Part shown: one piece after another, positions 46,421 to 59,251 of the stretch | How positions within the stretch are numbered: the stretch's first letter is position 1 | Layout: each line of letters starts with the position of its first letter | Origin: Clarkia xantiana subsp. parviflora | Lineage: Eukaryota; Streptophyta; Magnoliopsida; Myrtales; Onagraceae | Reading direction: 5' to 3' | Length of the DNA: 64,000 nucleotides | Assembly (NCBI GenBank): GCA_036873135.1 | Contig: JAPTYO010000059.1 | Coordinates: 7,495,066 to 7,559,065 of the forward strand | Made by a program: the position numbers and the translations under genes | Notes under the pieces: model-generated | What the model was told of the DNA's origin: nothing | Databases searched by the model: none | What the model saw: the letters and a program-made list of their open reading frames with translations, nothing else

Positions 46421-47163
46421 AAAAAGCGTCATTGGACGTCCGAAAATCCTTAAGTTTTAAGGTCCGATTAAAAAGCGTCATTGGACGTCCGAAAATCCTT
46501 AAGTTTTTAAGGTTCGATTAAAAAGCGTCATTGGACGTCCGAAAATCCTTAAGTTTTAAGGTCCGATTAAAAAGCGTCATTGGACGTCCGAAAATCCTTA
46601 AGTGTTAAGGTCCGATTAAAAAGCGTCATTGGACGTCCGAAAATCCTTAAGTGTTAAGGTCCGATTAAAAAGCGTCATTGGACGTCCGAAAATCCTTAAG
46701 TTTTTAAGGTTCGATTAAAAAGCGTCATTGGACGTCCGAAAATCCTTAAGTTTTAAGGTCCGATTAAAAAGCGTCATTGGACGTCCGAAAATCCTTAAGT
46801 GTTAAGGTCCGATTAAAAAGCGTCATTGGACGTCCGAAAATCCTTAAGTTTTTAAGGTCCGATTAAAAAGCGTCATTGGACGTCCGAAAATCCTTAAGTT
46901 TTTAAGGTCCGATTAAAAAGCGTCGTTGGACGTCCGAAAATCCTTAAGTTTTTAAGGTTCGATTTAAAAGCGTCATTGGACGTCCGAAAATCCTTAAGTT
47001 TTTAAGGTTCGATTTAAAAGCGTCATTGGACGTCCGAAAATCCTTAAGTTTTTAAGGTTCGATTAAAAAGCGTCATTGGACGTCCGAAAATCCTTAAGTT
47101 TTTAAGGTTCGATTAAAAAGCGTCGTTGGACGTCCGAAAGCCTTAAGGTTCTTAGGGCCCGAT
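46421..47163 (+). repeat. GE2 3'-UTR minisatellite, 15 copies of 49-50 bp
   Basis: Copies start near 46421, 46470, 46520, 46569, 46618, 46667, 46717, 46766, 46815, 46865, 46915, 46965, 47015, 47065 and 47115. The unit contains aaaaagcgtcattggacg, tccgaaaatccttaag and a ttttaaggtccgat end. Length varies by one T. The unit holds a small inverted repeat (ccttaag.tttttaagg). The array lies between pol and the polypurine tract. Confidence 0.96.
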
Positions 47164-47530
47164 AAAAGCGCTATGAAGAACATAATCGAAAAAGACATTA
47201 ATAAAAGGCTCGAAGGCCTAAGAGGTTCGATACGAGGGACAGATAAGACAAGAGTAATGACGTACCGGGGCGGTTGAAAAGTGCTTTTTCAGAAAGCAGG
47301 CGCGCGGAACCCGAAACGTTCCTTCACTTCCTATCAGCATTTAATGCTGGTCTGATCAAGAAACCCCCTCGAATCCAAGTAGGATCCCAAAGGATCTTGA
47401 AGAGATCCAAGGCAAAGGCCTCCGACAAAAGTAAGGCAATGGCCTCCAACGTTTCAAATAAAGACCCCCGACTGGGATGTGGAGGGGTCCGATATTAAAA
47501 GACGCGACGCACTATAAGTCCCTCACGTCT

Positions 47531-47540
47531 TGGGGGCAAA
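47531..47540 (+). other. GE2 polypurine tract
   Basis: tgggggcaaa directly precedes the 3' LTR. The same sequence adjoins the GE1 3' LTR. It primes second-strand DNA synthesis in LTR retrotransposons. Confidence 0.88.
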
Positions 47541-48191
47541 TGATGGGCCCCGGCGAAGGCCGTTAGGCCCCTTAACGATTGGCAAACGGCGACTAGGCCT
47601 GGTGAGCTAGGAGCTGGGCTGCTGGAAGGCTAAGGGCTCCGACGGAAGGAGGCCCCGACATTGAATGGCCCCGAGCAAGTATGGCTCCGATAGGGAAGAG
47701 CCCCGAAGATATCGGACCTGGACGTAGTCGGTCCCGATATGGGAGTTGACACCACTCCCCGACACCGAATCCTCAACGATGTAACTTGGGAGTCTCCGAT
47801 AATGATCGAGACTCGCCAGTAAGAGCACAATCCCGGAAATCTCGCCATGATTACAGTAGTGGTATAATGGGCGAGATATGTGGGATACGAATAACTGTAC
47901 AAGATACGTAGCAAGATATACGGCGAGATATGTGGGATAGTGGATCACAATCCAACCGCCTAATCAGGTAACTGGGATAGCCTTTCCTCTATAAAAGGAG
48001 GGAAGTTATTCCAGATTAGGGTTACGTTTTTGACATACGCACAAATACTGCTTGCTTGATCTGTTGACCACCGTACTTACGTTAAGCATCGGAGAGGGAT
48101 TCTGGGCCGCCGCCCTCTATTCCCCTTCTGCAGGATTGCGAGGAGCTAAGGAATCCGTCACCGTAACCGGAGTTCCCGCCGTAATCCAACA
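47541..48191 (+). repeat. GE2 3' LTR
   Basis: 651 bp. Differences from the 5' LTR: a/g in cttac.ttaagc, a/g in ggatt.cgagg and g/a in cgccgt.atcc. Confidence 0.97.
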
Positions 48192-48211
48192 TGACCCACG
48201 AAGAGTCAGGA

Positions 48212-51137
48212 TCCAACATCGACGATGAACATGCTATAGAAATTGGGAAACATAAAAGAAGGTCAACAGAAGCTGGCGGAAGAAGATTCGACAATGAAAT
48301 GAAGCAAAAGCATCAATTTAGAAGAAGAATATTCGATAGGGAGGAAAAACCAAGTGTTAAACTGAAGTCTAAAATAAAGAAATAAATGGAAACAAATAAT
48401 TGCAATTAAGGGTGGACATTGCAATTAAGGAGGGAAGAAGCGATTAATGAGCGCGTGAACTTCATAAGCGAATAGGTATGAACGCTGATGTAGCAGCACT
48501 AAAGAGTTTTTTCTGATCTATTTTCTTTTGGTTTATATAATATGGGAAATGATACAACCTCCTATATAAACTTCCGAGATATTCCGAAAGTACTCAAAAT
48601 ATAAATTTAAACAATTTTGATGGCATTTATGTTCCTCTCACATTCGAAACACGTCGGACCCTATCAGTCGGACTCCAAATCATTTCCAATATAATTATAT
48701 ATATTATTATTATTATTTTTGACTATGAGTACGAAAAGAGTAATGCTACAGAATGCCAAATTCAGACTGAAACTATTGACCAAAGCAAGTATTTATTACA
48801 CTTGCAGACAAAAGTAGACCTATCATACTACTATTGCTGGTTATTCCTCAAATGCCCTCGTCAATGTGAACCCATCCTACTTTATCAGTTTTTTTTTCTT
48901 ATTTTCCTTAATGTAGTCTTTTTGTTGGAAAAAAATAACATTTTTTTTATTTAAACATTTTTTAAGCTTAACCTTTTTTTTTGCCATGTTAAACATTTGA
49001 TTAGTTATTTATTATTTATTAATAATACAAATTTTAAGACATTTTAGTAAAAATAATTTTATAATTAAAATTTTGAAAATGTGATATTTACTTGTATTTT
49101 TCAAGTTTTTAGGTTGTAATCACGCTCTTATATTTTTATTACTGTTTTAACCTTTAATATATATTTATTTGCTAAAAATTATAGTAGAATTATCAAATTT
49201 AAATATTCTTAGAATAACTTAAGTGAAATTTTATAATGAGCTCACCCGTCACGAATTTGAAATTTTAAAACATTCAGATGAATTGGCTTTTATGACATCC
49301 ATCATCTCCGAGAGTCGTTCTTAATAGTCCACAATTATACTTCACATACATACAACATATAATTCTTCTCCATACAAATATGGTCGTAATTAGGGGTGGT
49401 GCTTCTAAGAGATAAATATTCCAACTGTATAGATTACATAATGAAGCTATTTTTTCTTTAAAAATAGTAATAAAAATAAAGTATCCTATATTTAAAAAAG
49501 AAACAGTTAACATATTAGGTGTACTATAATTATGTATTCACAAAATATTTAAAGTTTAATATGAATAAAATTCTTGTTATTAAAACATATTTATTTTTAT
49601 TTAGTAAATTTAAAGTGAAATAAAATAAATACATAAAACATAATATATTAATGAAACAAATATATTTGACCATATACATTTGCGGATGGGAAAGAACTAG
49701 CTTTGGGTTTGATAGCATAATATTGGTGTAAGTATATTGATAGTACACTCTACCAAAACAATTACACTTTTATTATTATATTTAGTTATAATTATGATAA
49801 ATGATTAAAAAAAAGCTATATAACAAATAACAAATTTATAATATTATCATTCAAAAGATATTTAAGCATTATAGAAAAAATAAGTATAAAAAATAGACTC
49901 TAGTTTTTTTTTATAGTAAGATTAATAATAAAAATGCTACCCAAATTTTTAGTTAATTACAAATCACTATTCAAAATTTAAATTTGTTTAAACTGGCTAC
50001 CTTAATTTCTAATATTTTGTTTATAAGAAAAGAATATACATGTATATAAATTAGAAATATATAATATCATATATCATCAAAAAGCTTTCATATATTTTTC
50101 GCTATAAAAATTCAGTTTGTAAATTAAAGAGAGCATTGCCGAAATAAATAATTCACAACTGGTTTTTTTCCACATAGTGTTCTAATGATTAGAAGGCAAT
50201 ATCTGTAGTTTATTTGATATACACCTAAAGTAATTTCAGTTTGTATTGGATCAACCCGTAAATAGCAAAGTGTTAGTCAAGCATGATTTTTTTAATGCTA
50301 GACGGTTGTGTAGATTGATATAATTTTTAAATAAATTTAGTTCTTTTATTATCTAATATATATAATATAATTATTATTTATTTTTAAGATCAAAATAGAT
50401 ATAATAAAGAAAAATAAGTTTAGAAGGGTATTAGTGGAATAAAATAAGAAAGAGAGTGTTTTATTAAAGAAAAAATGGAAAAAGTTAAATCACGTGGGTA
50501 AATATACCTTTCGTCATGGACTTCGGCAGGATTTTATTATATGTATTAACTAATTACAATTTGTTGAGAAAAAAAAATCTAATTACAAATTGGGTAAGAT
50601 TCAGTTGGTTCATGGGGTAGAATAGGAAGAACGATCAATAATTCCATGGTGGGTCCACTTGTATTTATAATTGCAATAATGATGTAATTAGTTTCGGTAT
50701 GAATTTGGTCAATTATAGCTTACTCGTATGATGGACGGTCGGTTCGGTGGTTTATCTGGCTTATGACGAACGATTCTACGGACATACCGACGCTACTAGA
50801 TGACCCCATCTCCCTCCATTTCTCTCAACGGCTTATATTCCGAGGCCTTCGCTTTCATCACAGAGACTAAACGGATCGAAGCTAACAGAAACGATTTGAA
50901 TTCTTCCTCTCTATAAAGAAGCTTCACTGTCACTACCACGACACCACTAACTACTTCTAGTTTCCAGTTACCCATCTCCACCACACTCCCAATTTAGGAT
51001 TGTATATTAGCCGATAATTAGGCGCTATATTTAGCACCTCCATTTTCCCTCTATCCTTTGGACATTGGAATCCGACGATACTCATTTGGCTTTTCAATTT
51101 TGGGATCATCTCCATTTGGTGTGTCTCCGATTGTTAT
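48212..51137. other. AT-rich intergenic DNA and hydrolase upstream region
   Basis: No gene is supported. A charged open frame at 48191-48385 crosses the LTR edge and matches nothing I know. 48860-50450 is very AT-rich. The last few hundred bases before 51138 are more GC-balanced and should include the promoter and 5' untranslated region of the hydrolase gene. The open frame at 50796-50984 looks like chance. Confidence 0.5.
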
Positions 51138-54100
51138 ATGTTGGTAACCTCGAGAGGATCCCCAATTTCGTTCCGTATCCACAACCCACCTCCATCTTCG
51201 TCTAATTTTGATGTTACATTGAGAAATTGCAGACGACTGAACAAAGATTCGTGTTCGATTAAGCAATTCCACCGCAATTCGAATTTCTCCGGTCTGAAAT
51301 TGTTGCAATTTCGGGGAATTTCGTCGGCGGCCATGGACGGGAGGTCGATAGCACCATCTTCATCGTCTCTGATGTTGACTTCGGGCGCCAGCGGGCGGAT
51401 CAGCGCCATTTTCTCACTCCGTGCCATGCGGAGCTTGTTGATGCTAATGCACGCCTTTATTCTGCTCCTGTTGGTGCCGTCCCGTACGAGGCCGAAGCGG
51501 TCGGTGGGTTCGGTTACGTTGTCGGTGTCGGACAAGGGAATGGACGAGAAGAAGCAGGGTGAGGGCGGAGGAAGCTCCCCGCAGAGCAGCCGTAGGGATG
51601 GGGGCACGGTGGTTAGGGTGCCGTCCCTGTGGAGGAAGGCGGCGACGGTGGTCGACCAGGAGGTGGCTCATCGGCGGACACTAGCAAAGAGAAGGGTGTT
51701 GCAGGACGATGATCAAACTTGTATCAGGGAATTTTCGTTCTTCCAGACAGCGAGGGGCGACACGTTGTTCACGCAGTCCTGGTCTCCGGTCGATGTCAGG
51801 GTCAGGTAATTAATAAAACAAAGTTCATTCTTTTTTCCAAATGCATATGTTCCATTTCTTGATTAAGAAATATATATCGAAATCTTTATTCATATCTGAG
51901 TCCACATCTACTGCTTTGTATCATTTATCTTTGATGAATCTTCGGAAATAATTGACTATGTTCTAGTTGGAGACTGGCCATCTCTTCATGCCTTCAATTT
52001 TGGTGTGCTATGACAGTTTTTTAGTAGCAGCAGATTTCTACATCTCTAGATTGCTTTGGAGGCATATTTTTTATCTTCTCCAGAATCGAAAAGTCACATT
52101 GTTTATTATCAGTTATGGTTTACAATTCTTGGTTTACCAGGAGCAGTAGCATCTTAAAACTCTGTCGTGTTTAGCGTACCTACCTCTAAGTGAAAGGGAT
52201 AGCTATTTGTGGATATCATTGGTACTAACTGTCAAATTTGAGGAGGTTTCGTATATGCATAGGCATATTCTTTGTTTCTTGTACGCTTCAATCAAAACTA
52301 TTCGAGCTTCCTGAGAAACCAAGGAATTGATAGTTGATCCTCTTGATGTTGACAGAGGATTTCCTCTTTACCACAATAATCAATCCTCCGGGTTATTGCC
52401 CTATTCTCGCATTGTATTTTACTTGCAATTAATTGGACTAGAAATCATTTGCTCCACTGGAAGAACAATCCTTAACAATAGCAATTGTTGTCCATCTTTT
52501 TGTAGGGGATTGGTTGTTCTTCTGCATGGCCTAAACGAACACAGGTTGGTTATTATAATATTATCTAGTTGAATTGTGTTGATGCTACTTAGTATGATTC
52601 ATTACTGATATAAAAATACTGCTCAACAGTGGGAGATACAACGTTTTTGCAAAAAAGTTAAACGCCAATGGATTCAAGGTCTACGCCATGGACTGGATTG
52701 GTGAGTTGAATGTGTTCATCATCTACATTTTATTTTTCCAAATAGTAATTGCTTCAAAATTTTATAAACTCTTATGCTTTCTTTCTTCTCAGGTCATGGT
52801 GGTAGTGACAGTTTACATGCATTTGTACATTCCCTCGACGCCGCTGTCTCTGATCTGGTAACTTTCCTCCTTCAAATACAAGATCAAATTCAGCTACAAC
52901 AATTTTATTCACCTAACTATATTTGTTGGTTTTTGCAGAAAGTATTTTTCGAGAAAGTCACAGCCGAGAATCCCGGGTTGCCATGTTTTTTCTTTGGCCA
53001 CTCAACGGGTGGTGCCATTATTCTGAAGGCAGCACTTGACCCGAAAGTATCGGCTCATGCCGCTGGTTTAGTTTTGACATCACCTGCAGTTGGAGTTCAG
53101 CCCGCGCATCCTATTTATACAGTAAGTTCCATATCAAATTAGTTGGTAGTTCATGTTTGAACAAATTATGTCAAAGTTGTACTAGCAACACGAGCTAGTA
53201 CGACTTCTGGTGCATCTGTTAGTTGACCGTTAAGTAGTACGTGCAAGCCAAGTGATCTGCCCTATACTTTTGATTTTGTTTAATTTAGTCCCTATAATGC
53301 ATTCCTAACTTTAAGGAAAGGTTTACTCTATGTTAAAAGTAGGTGTCTGAAATTTCAAATGTTAAAATGTAGTGTCCAATGTTTCAATTTTGTTAAAATG
53401 TGGTGTCTTGGTGTGATTACTTTAGAGAAGTCAATTCCGACGAAACCGACTGTCAATTTCGAGCTCTCATACACACTCCATTCTCGTTATCTTGCCGGGA
53501 CCTTCACCTAAGAAGCTTGCCACATCCACGCAAGTAAATCCCGCTCCGTTATCGTTGGAAATCGCTCCACACCACTCTGCTAGAAACTTTTTATTTTGGA
53601 TGTTCAACTTTTGTGTGAAATTTGACGATTTTGTGAAAAGTAAGGAGTGAAGGATTATGAGTGAGTTGACGATGGGTGAGTGAAGGGAGATGAAAAGATG
53701 CGCAGAGACACCAAATTTCAACAATAATGAAATCTGGGACGGTCTATTTTAACATTTCAAACTTCAGACATCTAGTTTTAACATATGGTAAACCTTGAAC
53801 AATTTTTTAGTTATTAACCCTTTTTTTTATTTAGTTCTCAAGAAACTCAAATCGAACTCAGTAGACCAGCTTAGGGCTAAGTCTAGCTAGGTCAACTGGG
53901 ACCTAGCCAATTGGGGCCATAAGTAGCGTACAATTGTAGTGACAGAATCGGGTTTTCGTTGACCAGGTGATTGCTCCGATCGTGTCATTCCTACTGCCAA
54001 GGTACGAAGTGGGTGCAGCGAACAAGAAGGGCTCGCCCGTCTCAAGGGACCCAGCAGCCCTAGTCGAGAAATACACAGACCCACTTGTCTATACTGGGTC

Positions 54101-54371
54101 GATCCGGGTTCGAACCGGTTACGAGATTCTGCGAGTGGCTTCCTACTTGCAGAGCAATCTAAGCAAACTCAAAGTGCCATTTTTTGTCCTCCACGGCAGT
54201 GCGGACACCGTAACAGACCCAGAAGCTTCTCTCAAGCTATATGAAGAAGCTTCGTCGATGGACAAAACCATCAAATTATATGAAGGATACCTCCACGACC
54301 TCCTCTTTGAACCAGAGAAGGAAGCGATTGCAGATGATATAATCCAGTGGTTGAACTCTAGGGTACAGTGA
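51138..54371 (+). CDS. monoglyceride-lipase-like alpha/beta hydrolase
   Basis: A serine hydrolase of the plant MAGL / caffeoylshikimate-esterase-like family, which cleaves acyl esters such as monoacylglycerol. Six exons: 51138-51805, 52506-52544, 52630-52700, 52793-52857, 52939-53121, 53967-54371. All introns are GT-AG; total 1431 nt, 476 aa. Motifs: HGLNEHSGRY (oxyanion region), GFKVYAMDWIGHGGSD, nucleophile GHSTGG (Ser303), SADTVTDP (Asp422) and LHDLLFEP (His452), a complete triad. Residues 1 to about 90 are Ser- and Asn-rich and may target a plastid; a hydrophobic stretch MLMHAFILLLLV follows near 98. An alternative start at 51333 (MDGRSIAP) would drop 65 residues. Closest by memory is the Arabidopsis MAGL subgroup of At1g73480 and At1g18360. 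The exact substrate is unknown. Confidence 0.93.
53320..53794. mobile_element. MITE-like insertion in hydrolase intron 5
   Basis: ggtttactctatgttaaaag at 53320 is the imperfect reverse complement of the sequence ending ggtaaacc at 53794. About 50 bp pair, including the shared gtctgaa.ttt.aaatgttaaaat. The interior is unrelated to the gene. No convincing target duplication was found, so the class is not assigned. Confidence 0.6.
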
Positions 54372-55893
54372 GAAAGAAGAAGGAAGATGGATGGATGTTT
54401 GAAAGTGAGTACTGATGTGTCCTTCAAACAAGGATGCCATGTTCATATTTAGCCAAGTATGTAGCCTTCTTCTTGTTGTAGGCTTGGATTGGAGCCAGCC
54501 CCTCATGACAATATATTTCTTATTGATGAATTATTAACCCCAATAACTGAACAGTAAATATATATATATATAAAACATAAATACTATTGATTAATGGGTT
54601 TGTATTGATTTTTTAATTTATTTTGTGTGTTTGGCTATCTGGTTTTCTGTTTGTTTCATTTCTTTGTTGATGGCGACTCAAAAGAGGGGTATAAAGGTGG
54701 TTGGAGACTGCTTTGGGGGAGAAAAAGCAAGAGAGCTTATGGAAAATCATGAAGGAATTTGATTCTTTAATTTTGTGAGGAGGCAAAGTAATCAATGCGC
54801 ACAACTATAAAAAAGGGGTGGTGTTTCCATGAGTTTCTAAGCCACCGCCCCATTAGATCTAACATGTTTGAGAGCATGTGCGTGTATGTAAGATGTTTTA
54901 AAATTGTTGTTTTATATAAAGATAAAACTGTTAACTTTCCGTTAAAACCTCCGCTAAGTTTGCTGATTGTATAAAGTTTTTTAACGTGACAACACATGAT
55001 TGATCACAATATTAAAAAAAATTATTTAAAATAGAGAGAAATAACTTAAAAATATAAAAATGATGAATTTATTTATGTAATATTTTATTAAATTTAAAAT
55101 ACATTTTTTGAAAAATTATTAGGGTTGCAAAAATTTAGAAATAGTTAAAAAAATGTGAATTTTTTTTGGTGAAAATTTTAAAGTGAAATTCGAAAAAGAA
55201 ATATTATAATTTTATTTAAAAAATGAGATATAAAGGGGACCATGGATTTTATTCATTTTAAATAAAATTATATTTTTTGAAAATTAAAAATTAATTTTAG
55301 GATATTAATAATTTATTTCTTTTTTAGTATATATTTACACACTTGTTTTTACTATTTTTCCATATTAATTTTTTATGCAAATTTTTTTTCTTTATTTTAT
55401 TATTATTTGCATAGCTATAATTTTTGTACCATTTTTAGAAATTGTTTTTCAATTTTTTATATATTATTTATTTACCATTTTTCATAATTTTTTTTATTTA
55501 TATTTCAAAATTTTTAATATTTTTTCAAATTAATAACAAATTTTGATTAGCCCCGTCATCTTTATTTCTGCCACATCATTTTATGTTAGTCATATTAATA
55601 GACTTCAACTAACCAACCAAAACGAAACATATTTATTACATTTATTATGAAATATATTATATTATATAGTACATTTTTTTTATACTTCTCCTTAAAAAAA
55701 AATTATCTCGTAAGTCTTCATATGCTTAATTATTTTTATGATTACAAAACTGAAAATTCCACACAAAAACACGGGTAAACCAGTTCTTAAATTACTACTG
55801 TATTCGTCACTCACCACTGATCCCCCATCTCCTCGATAACTCGATTGCTTGAATCGATCGCCCAAGAACCACCGTCCCCTCGAAGGCCTCGGC
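54372..55893. other. intergenic DNA between the hydrolase and kinase genes
   Basis: 3' flank of the hydrolase gene, then very AT-rich DNA (55000-55700) with no gene. The 150 bp before 55894 are GC-balanced and probably hold the kinase 5' untranslated region. Confidence 0.5.
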
Positions 55894-58800
55894 ATGCCTC
55901 CACAGCAGGGCAAGAAGCTGGTCAACGACCCAGATGGTTCGGTCTCTCTTCTTTTACTAGTTATCTTCAATTGTAATTTCAGATTATGCAATTCTCGGTG
56001 ATAGTGCTTTGTTTGATGATTAGACTCTGAACAACTTATTACACGTTATCTGGATGTTATTGGTATTGGTGAGCGGAAATGGATAGCTGCCCACTAAAAT
56101 TAGTAATATGATGGTCAATTCTGTGTAAGGGCTGCCATTTTTACCGAAATGAGTGAAAATCCGAAATCCAAATGAGAGAGTGAGTAGAAATGCCATTGAT
56201 TATTAATTTTACTGTCCGTTACAGATGTGGTGACTGAATTTATTGAAGGTCTAGTGGAGACTTACCCAGGACTGCAGTACTTAGATGGGTTTCCTGAGGT
56301 TAAACAAATTCCCCTTCTTCTTTTTTTAAGATCTAACTTGGTTTATATCTCAAATTTGTGTTTATATCTCGCTATTCATGTCAGTGCAGATCAAGGTTGT
56401 ATTACGTGCAGATGTTTCAGGTCCGGCATATGACAAAGTTGCTATTATATCAGGTTTGGATCAAACACACTGCTATTTTTTTTTAACCTCCAGTTTATTC
56501 CTGACATGGCTAGTATGCTGTGCTTATGTATTTTCTATTGCAGGTGGTGGGAGTGGGCATGAACCTGCCCATGCTGGATTTGTTGGGGAGGGGATGCTTA
56601 CAGCTGCAATATGTGGAGATGTGTTTGCTTCTCCTTCTGTCAATGCAATTTTAGCAGTATGCTTTCTCCTAATTTGATCTCGACTTATTTTTTCCTCATT
56701 GATTTGATTTTACATAGTAGATCCAAACTTATGACTTTCTAAGCATCAGAAGTGTGCTATAGACTACTTTAGGATTTTCTTGAGCTGTTTATTTCTCTCT
56801 TTCAGGGCATTCGTGCTGTAACTGGTCCAATGGGTTGTCTACTCATTGTCAAGGTATCACAAATCTATAGTTGTGAAGGTTTTCTTTGATTAATTCAACT
56901 CGAGTTTTGTTTGATTGATGTGGTCTCAAACAAAAACTTCTTCTATGCATGACATGATTGGCCCATACATAGAGATAGACAAAAGTAAAAACATGAAGGA
57001 AGATCGTCCCTTTTACATATAATATTAGGTTACTAGTGGTCGGAACTAAGTTTCCATCTATTCGTCACCCTTTCATGACCAAGAAGCATAGCATTTACTA
57101 CTGAGTATCATGATGCAGAACTACACTGGTGATAGATTGAACTTTGGTCTTGCTGCAGAGCAAGCAAAATCAGAAGGTTTCATGATTGAGGTAGTTGGCT
57201 TTCTGTTTTTTTTAGTAAATGCACAGTATAAGAGTAAGTAAGGTTCCTGTAATGGCTCTTTTGTAGATGGTTATAGTTGGAGATGACTGTGCTTTACCTC
57301 CTCCACGAGGCATAGCTGGAAGGAGAGGTTTGGCCGGTACCATCTTTGTGCATAAGGTCAACTTTTGTATCTTCTGTCCTGAATTTAATACTTCCAGTAA
57401 CAGTGTGTGATTGTCATTACTGAAGTTCACCTTCTCATGTTGGTTATGTGAATTTTTAAGGTTGCTGGAGCAGCAGCAGCTGCTGGGCTCTCTCTTGGTG
57501 CTGTTGCAGCTGAAGCAAAACATGCATCTGAGGTGGTTGGAACCATGGGAGTTGCATTGTCTGTCTGCACACTGCCTGGTCAGGTTACTTCTGAACGTCT
57601 AGGCCTAGGAAAGATGGAGCTTGGACTCGGAATAGTAAGTGGCTTCCTTGAATTAAAATCAGCACACGTTCTTCACCAAAATATTGTTAATGTTTATAAT
57701 TATTTCAGTTTATTTATATATTTGTTGCTCAATTTGTCCTCCTCAATCTAGCATGGGGAGCCAGGTGCTGCCGTTGCTGATATTCAACCTGTGGACTCTG
57801 TGGTGTCTCATGTTCTAAAGCAGATATTGTCATCGGTAAAATGTTTCATCTATGTAGTCTTCTTCTTCAGTATTCTCTTGATGCTATTGATTTTTAACAT
57901 CTACAGAATTACATTTTATCAGGAAACAGGCTATCTACCAATTGCAAGAGGCAACAGAGTGGTAGTTATGATAAATGGGTAGGTATATATATGTATATCT
58001 GCGCATGTGGAGACTCTCTTGCTATTAAACTTTACATATATATATAAAGATAATATAGAAGAGAAGATCATGAGGGGATAGATGAAAGTGATCTACCATA
58101 GAGCCAATCCACATAATAGGAGAATTATTATTGACTCAACTTATAGGCTACACAACACAACTCCTTTATATATTATAAGAAAATATTATGAGATACAATA
58201 TTAAATGTAATCTAATTTCTAAGATAAAGTACTATCTCCAACAGGTAATTATCTAAGATATAATTTACCGTTCCGACCACAGGAAGTAATATTGGATATG
58301 TGAAACTAATAGGTTAGGAGCAACCCCTATTATGGAGCTAATGATTGCAGCACGAAGCACGGTGGCTAAACTGCAGTTGGAACATGAATTCATCATTGAT
58401 AGAGTATATACAGGGTCATTCATGACTTCTCTTGAGATGGCAGGTTTGTCGTACGATACAAGGAATCATATGCATATTTTCATATTATTATAACCTTGCT
58501 CTCAGGATTCGGTTTCTGCCAGGTTTCTCCATTTCCATCATGAAGGTTGATCAAACAATATTGCAACGATTAGATGGTCCGACCAAGGCTCCTGCATGGC
58601 CTGTTGGAGTTGATGGTGAGTCCACATCTTAGGCTTTTTTGGTAGTACTTTTCATCAAAGGGAATGAAGACATAATCTAGAAACAATAAACTTTAATAAT
58701 CAGTGAATATGAAAAATAAAGGTTTACAGACTATCAAGTGGTGTACCATCAAGTGGTGTCGTGGTGTAGTTGGTTATCACGTCAGTCTAACACACTGAAG

Positions 58801-59219
58801 GTCTCCGGTTCAAGTCCGGACGACGCCATCTGTTTCCCAATTTTATTATTATTTCGGGTTTACCCTGTCTTGCATATTAAAATGGATTTATTAAACTTAG
58901 TTGGTGGTCATCTCCAGGTAACCGTCCGACTCGGAAGCTTCCTATTCCTCTACCACAAGCTTCCTTAAAACGAAACAATGAGGTATGGTGCATTCACAGT
59001 TATTGGGTGAGCTCGATATTCATTCATAAATTGTATGGACTACTAATTCCTTGTGAGATACGCATAATCAGTTGTCTTCTCGTCCACCAACACTGAGCCA
59101 TCACAGTCTTGTCCTCGAGGCAGCCATCGTAGCAGGGGCAAGTGCTGTTATAAACATCACAGATAGTTTGAATGAATGGGACGCTAAAGCTGGTGATGGC
59201 GATTGTGGATCTACAGTAA

Positions 59220-59251
<32 letters not shown>

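Larger units (their letters stand above)
39977..48191 (+). mobile_element. GE2: young, nearly intact Tat-lineage Ty3/gypsy retrotransposon
   Basis: 8215 bp with two 651-bp LTRs that differ at 3 positions by my comparison, all A/G transitions. At 1.3e-8 substitutions per site per year this is about 0.18 My. The target duplication tgacc is perfect (39972-39976, 48192-48196). Order: LTR, primer site, gag, protease, RT, gypsy RNase H, archaeal-type RNase H, integrase, minisatellite, polypurine tract, LTR. The only defect seen in gag-pol is a 1-base loss near 42054. Ends, primer site and polypurine tract match GE1. Confidence 0.97.

Noticed and set aside
46421..47163. CRISPR-like appearance of a regular repeat array
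   Set aside because: The 49-50-bp units are directly tandem with no unique spacers, and the array lies in the 3' UTR of a plant retrotransposon.
40043..48294. Two identical 113-aa frames (40043-40384 and 47607-47948, minus strand)
   Set aside because: They lie at equal positions in the two GE2 LTRs, so identity reflects LTR duplication. They have no known domain.
48191..48385. 64-codon charged ORF after GE2
   Set aside because: Its start overlaps the LTR edge and target duplication, and no family is recognised.
51134..51607. 157-codon minus-strand frame opposite hydrolase exon 1
   Set aside because: It is a shadow of the coding exon; splice borders and homology support the plus strand.
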